Assembly: GCF_004341505.2 (NCBI RefSeq)
Contig: NZ_SLYP02000001.1
Coordinates: 3,186,501-3,250,500 of the forward strand
Origin: Sphingomonas sp. JUb134
GTDB lineage: Bacteria; Pseudomonadota; Alphaproteobacteria; Sphingomonadales; Sphingomonadaceae
Length of the DNA: 64,000 nt
Direction: 5' to 3'
Below are positions 27,217 through 36,627 of this stretch, piece after piece. Below the pieces are notes generated by a model. That model was not told where the DNA came from. It was given only the letters and a program-made list of their open reading frames with translations, and did not search any database. Within the stretch, counting starts at the first letter, position 1. Each line of letters begins with the position of its first letter. The position numbers and the translations under genes were made by a program.

Positions 27217-27239
27217 TTATGATACATGGTGGATCATAA
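27217..27239. promoter_or_regulatory. Palindromic operator between P450 and TetR genes
   Basis: TTATGAT (27217-27223) and ATCATAA (27233-27239) form perfect seven-base arms with a nine-base spacer. It lies in the 23-base gap between the two divergent starts and overlaps ATG 27226. A TetR-type dimer bound here would block both genes. The overlap hints that the regulator may start at GTG 27241. Confidence 0.6.
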
Positions 27240-27825
27240 AGTGGCGACCCCGTCGGGCAAGTCAAGGGACACAGCACACGCGGACCCCCGCATCGCCAAG
27301 TCGCGTCGCGCGCTGCACGCCGCGCTGCTCGCCCTCGTCACGGAAACGCCGTTCGAGGAGGTGACCGTGGCCGCGATCACCAAGCGGGCCGGCGTCGGCT
27401 ACGCGACCTTCTTTCGCCACTATCCCTCGACGGAGGCATTGCTGGCCGACATCGCCGATCAGTGGATCGGTGAGCTTCTCGCCCGCGTCGCGCCGCTGGT
27501 GATCGCACAGGATACGCACGGTGCGGCTCTGGCGCTGGCGAGGTTCGTCGAAGCCCGCCGCCCCCTGTGCCGCGCCCTGCTCGTCGGCGCGGGAGAGGTC
27601 ATGCGACGCGACATCACTACGCGCGCCATCGCCGCCGCCGGCGGTGTCGAGACGCCCGTCCAGCCATGGCTGCCCCGCGACCTGGGCATCGCCCACGGCG
27701 TCGCCGCAACGCTTGCGATCCTGCGGTGGTGGCTGGAAGCGGATCGCCAGGAGGACGCAGGAGCGGTCGCGGACATCATCGACCGGCTCGTATTCGCCCC
27801 CCTCACCCAAGCGGCCGACGCCTGA
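27226..27825 (+). CDS. TetR/AcrR family regulator
   Basis: The 199-residue protein has the TetR helix-turn-helix near residues 25-70: A-L-H-A-A-L-L-A-L-V, T-V-A-A-I-T-K-R-A-G-V-G-Y-A-T-F-F-R-H-Y. The C-terminal ligand domain is variable, as usual. Start ATG 27226 or GTG 27241, the latter clear of the operator-like palindrome. It probably controls itself and the divergent P450/DUF2147 pair. Confidence 0.9.
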   Translation: MVDHKVATPSGKSRDTAHADPRIAKSRRALHAALLALVTETPFEEVTVAAITKRAGVGYATFFRHYPSTEALLADIADQWIGELLARVAPLVIAQDTHGAALALARFVEARRPLCRALLVGAGEVMRRDITTRAIAAAGGVETPVQPWLPRDLGIAHGVAATLAILRWWLEADRQEDAGAVADIIDRLVFAPLTQAADA

Positions 27826-28753
27826 GCCCCCGGCGTTCGGCGACGACGGCGTCTAATCCGCGGCACGGCTCACGCGGCACGGCCAGGACTCCCCGCCGGA
27901 GCGCCAGAGCGGCCTGATCCGGGCGCCTTGCGCTCGGCACAGCCTTCTCTCGACACGAATAGGGACGCGAACCAGCCGCGCGGCTTGATGCAGCGTCACC
28001 TATTGGCGCCTCTGTCGGGATCGGCCGGCCGCGAACATCGCTGCGGGCCGGCACGCCGACACGCCGCGCTACGTCTTCAGCAACCCGCACGACCCGGAAG
28101 AAGCGGCGCGACCTTCTCGCCTCTAGGCAGGCGCGGTCCCGCGACCGGGAACTTCACGGCGCGCCATTACGACCCGGACCTCTCTCGTCCAAGGCAAGGT
28201 CGCTCCCCATCCGCTTCCCGCAGCAGGACCTCACCGTCGCTCACCACCTTGGGAGACCACCGCGACATGGCCCGTCCGCATGCGGCGGCTGACCTCGAAC
28301 GAGCCAACCGCGCCTTCGCTGGAGGTGTGACAATTAAACGGGCCGTGCCGGCGAGCACCCATCGATCGCCTCGGAAAGCGCCATCGGACACCAGCGTCGT
28401 GTCAGACGCGTCCTGAAACCCCGAATCGGGTGCTCCGTCAGTTCTGCGACTCAGCCGGCCATCACAGCGCACTTGCCTCTCCGCCCGGCTTTCATGCGGA
28501 GGCCGGATGTCGCTGGAGCGCCGCGCAATCCTACGCTCCGAATGGAGCCCGACGAAGCTACGTCGAGGCTCCGCTGTGTTCTCCGACGAGACGTTCGCAC
28601 CTGCGGAACTTCTAGCCTGCTTCCGCCGCGCTCAACGCCGCTGAATACAGCAAAGGCGCCAGTCTTACCCGTATGGGACCCAAGATCGACGCCCGTTGCG
28701 CTGCACAAATAACCTGCCCGCGGCCTAGTGTTTTCCCCGCCCGCAGCCGATGT
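27826..28753 (+). other. Gene-poor stretch, no supported gene
   Basis: About 0.93 kb between the TetR gene and the small membrane gene. Frames here are short, overlap one another on both strands and show no recognisable domain or ribosome site. Base use looks less GC-rich and less biased at third positions than the flanks. It may be a decayed gene or a regulatory region; I see no repeats, tRNA or integrase remnants. Confidence 0.5.
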
Positions 28754-28873
28754 TCAGAGAATAGCGAACAACACCAGCGACCAGATCACGGCACCGACCA
28801 CAGCTGAGATAAGGAAGCTCAGTGCCAACGATGCAGGCATCGTGTCTTCAAGCTGTTCGAACGGCACCTTCAT
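28754..28873 (-). CDS. Small single-helix membrane protein
   Basis: ATG 28873 lies six bases after an AGGAGAGG site; an ATG at 28879 is also possible. The 39-residue product is soluble at its start (M-K-V-P-F-E-Q-L-E-D) and ends in one strong transmembrane helix (about residues 15-38). It lies downstream of the type I transport genes on the same strand, 124 bases past the adaptor gene. No family recognised. Confidence 0.5.
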   Translation of the reverse strand: MKVPFEQLEDTMPASLALSFLISAVVGAVIWSLVLFAIL

Positions 28874-28996
28874 CGTCATCCTCTCCTCGGCGGGCTGCCC
28901 CGCTCTCCGACTCCACGATAGTTCCTTTCGCAGTCTCAACGGTCAAGCAAAAGATTGTGTTCCGAAACCACGACGAACGGAGTTCAGGTCGATGTT

Positions 28997-30403
28997 TTAA
29001 TGTTCTCGAAAGCTTTGCCACAAACTCTGGTCTAGAGGCTCCAGAAGATATTGCAGCAGGGTCCGGCGTCGGAGCGGCATCAGGATTTCGACGGGCAGCC
29101 CCGGCTTGATCTCCCGCCCGCGCGCGTGGCGGCGCATGACGGCCAGGCCCGCCTCCGGCACCACCACCTCGCCCGTGTAGTAATGGGTGCCGGTCCGCTG
29201 GTCCTCGAAGCTGTCGGCGGACAAGCGGCTGATCGTGCCCAGGATCGGCGGCAGCGTCCGCGCATGGAGCGCCGGGATCCGCACTTCCGCCTCCTGCCCC
29301 ACGAACAGGTCGTCGGCGTCGTCGGGCGCGATCCGCGCCTGGATCACCAGCGCCACCCGCTCGGGCACGATCTCCATCAGCCGCTCGCCCGCGCCGATCA
29401 CCCCGCCCACCGTGTGCACCGTCAGCCCCACGACCTGGCCCGACGCCGGCGCCCGGATCAGCGTGTTCGCCAGCGCCTCGCGCGCCGCGCTCAACTTGGG
29501 CATCAGGTCGTTCAGCGTGAATTCGGTCGTGCGGAGCAAGTCCGTCAGCTGCTGCCGGTCGTCGGAGGTGAGCGAGCGGCTCTGCAGCTGCTTCTCGCCG
29601 ATCTGCTCGCGCACTTCCGCGTCGTTCGCGCGCAGCCGCCCCACCTCGCCCTTCAGCGCGGCAGCGCTGCGTTCCAGCGCGCGGATGCGGTTCTCGCTCG
29701 CAAAGCCCTTCACCGCCAGCGCCCGCATCCCGCGCAGTTCGTCCTCCAGCAGCCGCTGCTGCGCATCGATCGCCCGCAACTGCTCGCGGATGCCGATGCT
29801 GCGCGACACCAGCTGCGCGCCCTGCTGCGCGACCACCACCCGCTGGTCGGTGAGCGCCGTCTCGCTCGCGGCGAGCTCGCGGCGCTGCAAGGCCATCGCC
29901 CGCTCCGCCTCGATACGATCGTCGCCTTCTAGGCTCGCAAAGCCCGGCGGCGGCTCCAGCGGCGCGCCGGTCAGCTGCGCCGTCAGTCGCGCACGCTGCG
30001 CCTGCAACGCGATCACCTGCGCGGTAAGCGAGCGCTCCAGGGCGCGCGTCTCGCTGCCGGCGAGTTCGATCAGCACCTGCCCCTGCGCCACCCGCTGGCC
30101 TTCGCGCACCAGCAGCGCGGCGACGATGCCGCCCTGCTGGTGCTGCACCGCCTGACGGTTTCCCGCCACTGCCACCGCGCCGCCCGCATAGGCGGCCGCA
30201 TCCAGCCGCACGAACGCCGCCCAGCCCAGGAAGACGCCAAAGAACAGCAGCACCAGCAGCCAGCCGATCCGCCCCTCCCGCTCCACGCCGTCGGCGCCAG
30301 CATCGCCCGCTCCGGCCACGCCGGCCGCGCCGGTCACGCTTGCGGCGGGCACGCGTCGTGGCGCCAAGGCACCTCGGATTCCTCCCACCGGGCTCCGGCT
30401 CAT
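28997..30403 (-). CDS. HlyD-family type I secretion adaptor
   Basis: The 468-residue membrane fusion protein has one N-terminal helix (about residues 47-67), a biotinyl-like half (Q-H-Q-Q-G-G-I-V-A-A-L-L-V), long coiled-coil helices (about 100-320), a second half-motif A-P-A-S-G-Q-V-V-G-L and a beta domain ending L-L-E-P-L-D-Q-S-L. It links an inner-membrane ABC transporter to an outer-membrane channel. The start overlaps the transporter stop (ATGA). It corresponds to the AtrB-type gene of sphingan loci as I recall them. Confidence 0.92.
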   Translation of the reverse strand: MSRSPVGGIRGALAPRRVPAASVTGAAGVAGAGDAGADGVEREGRIGWLLVLLFFGVFLGWAAFVRLDAAAYAGGAVAVAGNRQAVQHQQGGIVAALLVREGQRVAQGQVLIELAGSETRALERSLTAQVIALQAQRARLTAQLTGAPLEPPPGFASLEGDDRIEAERAMALQRRELAASETALTDQRVVVAQQGAQLVSRSIGIREQLRAIDAQQRLLEDELRGMRALAVKGFASENRIRALERSAAALKGEVGRLRANDAEVREQIGEKQLQSRSLTSDDRQQLTDLLRTTEFTLNDLMPKLSAAREALANTLIRAPASGQVVGLTVHTVGGVIGAGERLMEIVPERVALVIQARIAPDDADDLFVGQEAEVRIPALHARTLPPILGTISRLSADSFEDQRTGTHYYTGEVVVPEAGLAVMRRHARGREIKPGLPVEILMPLRRRTLLQYLLEPLDQSLWQSFREH

Positions 30404-32145
30404 GCGCTCCCCCCCGCGTCGTCCGCGATCGCGCGGCCGCTTGAAAGCTGGCGGACCACGGCCTCGCGCGTGTCGAACATCTCCAGCCGGCCGTCGCGCA
30501 GCACCACCAGCTTGTCACTCGCTGCCAGGATACCGGTGCGGTGCGCGACCACGATGATGGTGACGCCCGCCCGCTTCTGCTCGGCGAGCGCCGCGGAGAG
30601 CTGCGCCTCGCCCTGGGCGTCCAGGCTGGCGTTGGGCTCGTCCAGCACCAGCACGCGCGGCCGCCCGAACAGCGCGCGCGCCAGCGCGATCCGCTGCGCC
30701 TGCCCCACCGACAGCCCGGCCCCGTTCCATCCAAGCCGCGTGTCATAGGCCTGGGGCAGCCGCAGGATGAAGTCGTGCGCCCCGCACTGGCGGGCGGCGC
30801 GGATCACCTCCGCGTCCAGCGCTGCCCCCTCGCTCCCTTCCGCGCTCCGGAACCGGGCGATGTTCTGCTTGATCGTGCCCCCGAACAACGTGGGCTCCTG
30901 CGGGACATAGCCGATCGCCGCCGCCAGCTGCTCCGCCGGCCAGTCGGCGAGCGCGGCGCCGTCGATCCGCACCGTCCCGGCGGCTGCGGGCTGCGCCCCG
31001 ACCAGGGCGCGCACCAGCGTCGACTTGCCGGCACCGCTCGGCCCGATCACCCCCACCATCTCCCCCGCGGCGATGCGCAGGTCGATGCCGTGCAGCACCA
31101 GCCGCGCGCCTTCGGGATCGGCGACGGAAAGACGCTCGGCCGCCACGTCGCCGCGCACCTCCGGCAGCCGCGTCTGCCCGCCGGTGGGCCCAGCGGCGTC
31201 GAACAGCCCCAGCAGCGCGCCATAGGCGGTCCGCGCCTGGATCATGTTGCGCCAGGCGGCGGTGATCCCCTCGATCGGCGCCAGCGCCCGCGCGATCAGC
31301 AGCGACGCGGCAAAGATCGTCCCGCCAGAAATCCGCTGCTCGATCGCCAGCAACGCGCCCAGCCCCAGGGCCAGCGACTGCATCGCGATCCGCACCGTCC
31401 GCGCAAGGGTGAGATAGCGCGCCCCGACAAAGGCCGCGCGCGTCTGCAGCGCCTGCGCGAGTTGCCGGTCCCGCAGGTGCAGCCGCACCAGCCCTGGCTG
31501 CATGCCCAGCGCCCGCACCACGCCTGCCGCCGCCAGGCTCGCGTCCACCCGCTGATAGCCATGCTGCTGCGCGGCGGAGGCATCCTGGATCAGCGCCTTG
31601 GTGCCGCGTTCGTTCAAAAAGGTGAGCAGCAGCAGGATCGCCGAACACGCTACCGCCATCACGCCCAGCGCCGGGTGGAGCAGGAAGCACACCAGCATGT
31701 AGATCGGCGACCAGGGCGCATCGAACAGCGCGATCATGCCAAGGCCGGTGATCGTCTGGCGCAGCGTGTCGAACTCGCGCAGCAGCACGCCCCCCTGGCC
31801 TTGCGCGTTCGGCGCCTGCAGCAGCGTTCCGATCAACGCCGGCCCCAGCAGCCGGTCGAGCCGCGCGCTGGCGCGGATCAGCAGGCGGGTGCGCAACAGG
31901 TCCAGCACCCCCAGCGTCGCCACCGCTGCCAGGAAGATCAGCGTCAGCATGCCCAGGGTCATCACGCCCCGCGTCGGCACCACCCGGTCATAAACCTGCA
32001 GCATGTAGAGCGACGGCGCGAGGTAGAGCAGGTTCAGCAGCGCGCTGAACAGCGCCGCATGGACCAGGTGGGCACGGCAGGCGGCAAGCGCTTCGCCCAG
32101 CACCGGGTTGCGCCGCACGCGGTGCGGAGGCCGGCCACGCTGCAT
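30400..32145 (-). CDS. Type I secretion ABC transporter (permease/ATPase)
   Basis: The 581-residue protein has an N-terminal six-helix membrane domain (about 25-310) and a nucleotide-binding domain with Walker A G-P-S-G-A-G-K-S-T, signature L-S-V-G-Q-A-Q-R, Walker B V-L-V-L-D-E-P-N and an H-loop (V-V-A-H-R). No C39 peptidase domain is present, as in PrtD-type exporters. The second residue of the usual L-S-G-G-Q signature is Val. ATG 32145 shares a base with the upstream polymerase stop (TGATG). Substrate unknown: protein export is the family norm. Confidence 0.92.
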   Translation of the reverse strand: MQRGRPPHRVRRNPVLGEALAACRAHLVHAALFSALLNLLYLAPSLYMLQVYDRVVPTRGVMTLGMLTLIFLAAVATLGVLDLLRTRLLIRASARLDRLLGPALIGTLLQAPNAQGQGGVLLREFDTLRQTITGLGMIALFDAPWSPIYMLVCFLLHPALGVMAVACSAILLLLTFLNERGTKALIQDASAAQQHGYQRVDASLAAAGVVRALGMQPGLVRLHLRDRQLAQALQTRAAFVGARYLTLARTVRIAMQSLALGLGALLAIEQRISGGTIFAASLLIARALAPIEGITAAWRNMIQARTAYGALLGLFDAAGPTGGQTRLPEVRGDVAAERLSVADPEGARLVLHGIDLRIAAGEMVGVIGPSGAGKSTLVRALVGAQPAAAGTVRIDGAALADWPAEQLAAAIGYVPQEPTLFGGTIKQNIARFRSAEGSEGAALDAEVIRAARQCGAHDFILRLPQAYDTRLGWNGAGLSVGQAQRIALARALFGRPRVLVLDEPNASLDAQGEAQLSAALAEQKRAGVTIIVVAHRTGILAASDKLVVLRDGRLEMFDTREAVVRQLSSGRAIADDAGGSA

Positions 32146-33503
32146 CAGCCGCCCCCGAAGGCGGCAAGCGCGGGCCCCACACGGGGCGGTTGCCCCCGCG
32201 GCGCCCCCGTCCGGATCGGCAGCCCCATCAGCCCGCTCGGCCCGATCGAACGCCGCGCCACCGCGATCAGGCAGCCATAGAGCGCGAAGATCGGCGCCAC
32301 CGTCTTGATCGAAAGGAACGAGTAGCTGATCGGCATGCACAGCGCGACATAGATGGCGGTTGCGTTGACAAAGGCGCGCAGCTCGGCGGTGCGCTCGCGC
32401 GCCATCAGCACGACCAGCAGCCAGAAGGCGAGGAAGCCGAACAGCGACTGCGACTGGATCAGATAGGCCCAGCCGGCATCCGCATTGGCATAGATGTTGG
32501 CGCTCGATTGGCCCCCGAACACGTCCGCCACTTCCAGCCGGCCCAGATAGTCGACTCCCTTGCGCAACCGCCCCGCAAAGGTGTCGCCACCGCGCGGCAG
32601 CAGTTCTGCCGCCCGCAGCGCGAACAGCGTCGCCACCAGAACGGGCAGGTAGACCAGCGGCCACAGCCGCGGCCCCCAGCGGCCGAACGGCACGCCCAGG
32701 AGAATGCCGAACGCGCACACCAGCGCGAACCGTCCGTCGCATGCCACCACCAGGAACAGGTCGCTGAGCACCAAGGTCGCCCGCGTGGCCCAGCCGATCC
32801 GCCCCCACAGCGTCACCAGCACGATCAGCACGACGATCGTCCAGTTTCCCAGCGACACCGGCTCCAGGAAGACGGAGGTCGCGCGGTTCAGCCCGGAGCT
32901 TGCGAACAGGTTGCGCCCGCTCGGACGCTCCACGTTCAGGAACAGCCCCTCCCCTTCGCCCGACCAGAAGGTTTCCGCTTCGATCCCGCGCGTGTTGACG
33001 TAATAGGCGGTGACGTTGAACGTCGCCGCGAAGCTCTTCGGCACGGCCAGCTCCCAGGCGGCGATCAGGCTGATCAGCAGCTGCGCCGCCAGCAGCCAGC
33101 GCACCAGTTCGCGCCGGCCCAGGCACGTGCCGAGCAGCGCAAAGGCGGGGATCAGCACCGCATCGCCCAGGAACTTGAGCTCCAAGGACTGGCGCACCAC
33201 CGACAGCAGCAGCCACGCGAGACACGCCGCGATCAGCAGCACCGTCCAGCGCCGCCAGCCGCCGCGGCGCCGCAGCAGCCCGGCCGCCAGGGCAAGCGCC
33301 ATCACCAGCCCCTGGACCGCCGTCACCACGCTGCCGTTGATGGCGATGGCATGCGCGTTCACCCAGGCAAGCGCGATGTTGAACAGCAGCGCCAGCCACA
33401 GCGTCGCCAGGGCGAACCGCCGCAGCCGCGGCGCATGGGCGGGCGCATTCGCAGCCTCCGCAGGGTCCGCCCGGCTTGCCGCCGATGCCGCCTCGGCCGC
33501 CAC
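32145..33503 (-). CDS. Wzy-like polysaccharide polymerase / O-antigen ligase family
   Basis: The 452-residue protein has about ten to twelve hydrophobic helices with a larger periplasmic loop near residues 160-210 and another near 300-335. Gene position between the export protein and the ABC transporter, and weak similarity in layout to the polymerases of sphingan loci (SpsG/GelG), suggest it polymerises repeat units. Sequence in this family is poorly conserved, so the call rests on topology and context. Confidence 0.7.
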   Translation of the reverse strand: MAAEAASAASRADPAEAANAPAHAPRLRRFALATLWLALLFNIALAWVNAHAIAINGSVVTAVQGLVMALALAAGLLRRRGGWRRWTVLLIAACLAWLLLSVVRQSLELKFLGDAVLIPAFALLGTCLGRRELVRWLLAAQLLISLIAAWELAVPKSFAATFNVTAYYVNTRGIEAETFWSGEGEGLFLNVERPSGRNLFASSGLNRATSVFLEPVSLGNWTIVVLIVLVTLWGRIGWATRATLVLSDLFLVVACDGRFALVCAFGILLGVPFGRWGPRLWPLVYLPVLVATLFALRAAELLPRGGDTFAGRLRKGVDYLGRLEVADVFGGQSSANIYANADAGWAYLIQSQSLFGFLAFWLLVVLMARERTAELRAFVNATAIYVALCMPISYSFLSIKTVAPIFALYGCLIAVARRSIGPSGLMGLPIRTGAPRGQPPRVGPALAAFGGG

Positions 33504-33507
33504 CGCG

Positions 33508-34341
33508 CTAGAACAGCCGCTCGCGGACGAACATCACGTCGCCGTCCTCGATCGGCGCGTCCAGGTCGGCGATCTCGCTCTGCTGCCCGCGCCGGGTCAG
33601 GCGGATGCGGTTCTGCGTGCCCGCGTCGTTGGGGCCACCACCCTGCGACAGTGCCTGGCGAAAGGTCATGCCCGCCCGGATCGGAAAACTGCCGGGCGCG
33701 CGCACCTGCCCATAGATGTAGAAATGCTCGGCTGCCGGAACGAACAGCAGGTCGCCCGGCTGCAACACCGGATCCCCGGCCCCGCCGCGGGCCAGTGCCT
33801 CGATCGGGAAGCGCTGCGGGGCGGCGTCGCCCCGGCGCAGCAACACCGTCTCGCTCCCCTCGCGCTGCCCGCCCGCCGTCGCCAGCACCCGCGACAGCGG
33901 CTGCGCGCCCTGCAGCGGGTAGATGCCGGGGCGCACCACCGCGCCCAGCAGCGTCACGCTGCGGCTGACATAGCTCGTCACCTCCACGTTGACGCGCGGG
34001 TCGCGCAGATAGCCTCCCTGCACCAGGCCGGCGCGGATCTTCTCGGCCAGGCCGACCGGGGTCTCCCCTGCCGCGGTGACGCTCCCCATCAGCGGCAGCG
34101 AGACGCTGCCGTCCTGCTTGATCCGCAGCCGCAGCGGCATGTCGGGCTGGCCATAGATGGTGACCTCCAGCTGGTCGTCGGGCCCCAGACGATAGTCACC
34201 GGCCGCCCCCGCCATGGCCTCCGCAGGCGCCGGCCCACCGCCCCCCTGCATCGGCGCCTGCGCCTGCGCGCCACTCGTCCCGGCGAGCATCCCTGCCGCC
34301 AGCGCGGCGGCGATCCGTCGGGCCCATTTCCCCTTGCCCAT
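33508..34341 (-). CDS. Wza-like polysaccharide export protein
   Basis: The 277-residue protein has a signal peptide (to about residue 28), a Poly_export domain (Y-R-L-G-P-D-D-Q-L-E-V-T-I-Y-G) and two SLBB-type units (V-T-L-L-G-A-V-V-R-P-G-I-Y, then F-Y-I-Y-G-Q-V-R-A-P-G-S-F). It should form the outer-membrane exit channel. No lipobox Cys is visible at the cleavage site, unlike E. coli Wza. Four bases upstream of the polymerase gene. Confidence 0.9.
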   Translation of the reverse strand: MGKGKWARRIAAALAAGMLAGTSGAQAQAPMQGGGGPAPAEAMAGAAGDYRLGPDDQLEVTIYGQPDMPLRLRIKQDGSVSLPLMGSVTAAGETPVGLAEKIRAGLVQGGYLRDPRVNVEVTSYVSRSVTLLGAVVRPGIYPLQGAQPLSRVLATAGGQREGSETVLLRRGDAAPQRFPIEALARGGAGDPVLQPGDLLFVPAAEHFYIYGQVRAPGSFPIRAGMTFRQALSQGGGPNDAGTQNRIRLTRRGQQSEIADLDAPIEDGDVMFVRERLF

Positions 34342-34356
34342 GGCTTTCCCCTTTCT

Positions 34357-35556
34357 TCAGAACGCCAGCCCCAGGACCAGCATGCCCCGGGTGCTGCGAT
34401 AGGTGCCGTACAGCGCGTCGGTGGTGCGGCGGGCGTGCACCGCCTCTAGCCCGATCCGGAACCGCTCGACCGGGGACCAGCCGAGCGCGGCCCGCGCCTC
34501 CGCCGTGCGGTCGAAGCTGCGCGCGCCGGCGCTCGCCAGATCCACCGCGCGAAAGCGTCGTCGCTCGATCCTGCCGGCGAGCTCGAAATCCACCGCGCGC
34601 CCGATCCCATAGCGGCCGACCAGTTCGCCCCGATCGGCCAGGTAATAGCCGGCAGCCACGTCCCCGCTCGTATCCACGTCGCGCCCGGCCGACGCGCGCA
34701 GGCGCAGCCGCGGCACGGGGGTCCAGGCGAGCGAGGCCCCGCCGACCAGGCCTGAAAAGTCGCGCGCGCCCGCATTCCGGCTGTCGGCCGCGACATAGCC
34801 GAGCACCCCGCTGGCGATCAGCGCGGCGCCGCGCGCGGTGACGCGCCCGGTGGCGCTTCGCACCCGCGTGGCGTCCGGCCGTCCATCGGCAAGCGACCGG
34901 TTCGGGAAATCGAGCGCCTCGGACGAGAGGGCCAGCGCCAGCCCCAGCCGCCCCCCGCGGTTGACGGCGATGCCGGCCGAGACGCGCTCCGCCTGCAGGT
35001 CGCTCCGCAGCCGCACCGCCGCACTGTTGTCGATCACCCGGCGCCGATAGCCGATCTCCGGATGTACCCCGGCTCTCAGCGTGCAGCCGCCGTCCAGCGT
35101 CAGCGTCCGGCTCTCGCGCGTGTTGCGCACCGGCGCGCCCAGGTCGCTGAGGTCGGTCTGGCCGCGCCCGTAGCGGAACGAGGCCTCGCCATCGCAGCGC
35201 GTGCCGACCTGCCAATCGACGCCGCCGGTCGCGTCGATCCGCTCGCGCTTCAGGAAGCGGTTCTCGCGATAGAAGTCATAGCCGGCGGCCCCGCGCAGGA
35301 ACAGGCGCTGGCGGCTCACCCGCTGCGCCACGTCGACCACGGCCGAAAGGGTCGTACGAACGTCGTCCTTGCTGCGGTCCGGCGCCACCGGCTGGTCACC
35401 GTCCAGGCGCAGGATGTTGTCGTCGTAGACCACGCGCGCCTCCATGCCGAGGCGCGCCCGGTTGGCGATGTCCTCGGCCAGATCGTCGAGCGAGACCGGC
35501 GCCGCGATGGTGGTGATGGTGCCTGCGGCGAGCACAGCGATCCCCACCACTCCCAT
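34357..35556 (-). CDS. Outer-membrane beta-barrel protein of the polysaccharide locus
   Basis: The 399-residue protein starts with a hydrophobic stretch (about residues 3-22), is rich in alternating beta strands with many Arg/Asp turns, and ends in Phe (L-V-L-G-L-A-F), typical of outer-membrane barrels. In sphingan loci a similar barrel gene lies next to the export gene, which suggests a shared role in export. It is the first gene of the minus-strand block; the exact function is unknown. Confidence 0.75.
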   Translation of the reverse strand: MGVVGIAVLAAGTITTIAAPVSLDDLAEDIANRARLGMEARVVYDDNILRLDGDQPVAPDRSKDDVRTTLSAVVDVAQRVSRQRLFLRGAAGYDFYRENRFLKRERIDATGGVDWQVGTRCDGEASFRYGRGQTDLSDLGAPVRNTRESRTLTLDGGCTLRAGVHPEIGYRRRVIDNSAAVRLRSDLQAERVSAGIAVNRGGRLGLALALSSEALDFPNRSLADGRPDATRVRSATGRVTARGAALIASGVLGYVAADSRNAGARDFSGLVGGASLAWTPVPRLRLRASAGRDVDTSGDVAAGYYLADRGELVGRYGIGRAVDFELAGRIERRRFRAVDLASAGARSFDRTAEARAALGWSPVERFRIGLEAVHARRTTDALYGTYRSTRGMLVLGLAF

Positions 35557-35769
35557 GCCGCCCCCCTGTTCCCCGAACCTGACGCCTGCCTACTCTTCTG
35601 TTTGGCGCCGTGCGCTGCCGGATCGGACCGGTTCGGAGGGGATGCCGCGGGCGCCGCGCCGCGCCATGCCCCTGCACGGAGGCGCGGTGTCCGACCATTT
35701 CGGCTCTAGTCCCGTTCCCGTTCTGTGCCCGGGGACGATAGACAAGCCGTATTCCCGGCGGAGGACGGC

Positions 35770-36627
35770 TTGGACATTTCGCTCATCATCTGCACGCGCA
35801 ACCGCGCCGCCCAGCTCGGCGGCTGCCTGGACGCGGTGGCCGGCCTGCGCTTTTCCAGCAGCTGGGAACTGGTGATGGTGGACAACGGCTCCACCGACGC
35901 GACCCGGACCACGATCGAGGCGTTCGCCGCCCGCGTCCCGTTCCCCGTCCGCATCGCCCACCAGCCGGTTCCCGGCCTCAGCAACGCGCGCAACGCCGGC
36001 CTGGCGGTCGCTGCCGGCCGGTTGATCGCCTTCACCGACGACGATTGCTACGCCGATCCGGCGCTGCTCACCCGCACGGTCGCCGCCTTCGCGCGGCCGG
36101 AGCTCGGCTATGTCAGCGGCCGCATCCTGCTCCACGATCCCGCCGGCTTCCCCGCCACCGTCAACGAATCGACCGAACCGCGCCACTTCCCGCCGGGCCG
36201 CTACCTGCCGCCCGGCGCGATCCGCGGCGCCAATCTCGGCTTCCGCCGCGCCGCGCTCGACGCGATCGGCGGCTTCGATCCCTTGTTCGGGAGTGGCGCC
36301 CGCTTTCCGGCGGAAGACATCGACGCCGCCTGCCGGTGCAGCCTGCGCGGCTGGGCCGGGGCCTATGACCCCAGCATCGTCGTCTCGCACCACCATGGCC
36401 GCAAGGCGGCGGACGTCCGCGGGCTGTTCCAGGCCTATGACTATGGCCGCGGCGCTTACCACGCCAAGCTGCTGCTCCACGACCGCGCGCCGCGCGCGGC
36501 CCTGCGCGGCTGGGCGGGTCTGCCGCGGCGCATGCGGGCGCGCCCGTCCACCCTCTGGTGGGAACTCGCCGGCGCGGCCGGCTACGCGCGCAGCTACTTC
36601 GCCCCGTCTGCCGGGCAGGCGCAGTGA
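35770..36627 (+). CDS. Family 2 glycosyltransferase
   Basis: The 285-residue protein has the GT-A pattern: L-I-I-C-T-R-N-R, V-D-N-G-S-T-D, and the metal-binding D-D-D (F-T-D-D-D-C). A later E-D-I-D segment could hold the catalytic base. I start it at TTG 35770, five bases after GGAGG; a GTG at 35725 has no such site. It probably adds a sugar to the repeat unit; donor unknown. Confidence 0.9.
   Translation: MDISLIICTRNRAAQLGGCLDAVAGLRFSSSWELVMVDNGSTDATRTTIEAFAARVPFPVRIAHQPVPGLSNARNAGLAVAAGRLIAFTDDDCYADPALLTRTVAAFARPELGYVSGRILLHDPAGFPATVNESTEPRHFPPGRYLPPGAIRGANLGFRRAALDAIGGFDPLFGSGARFPAEDIDAACRCSLRGWAGAYDPSIVVSHHHGRKAADVRGLFQAYDYGRGAYHAKLLLHDRAPRAALRGWAGLPRRMRARPSTLWWELAGAAGYARSYFAPSAGQAQ

Noticed and set aside
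28167..28472. Possible small gene on the minus strand in the gene-poor stretch
   Set aside because: No family, ribosome site or neighbour support; overlaps other weak frames.
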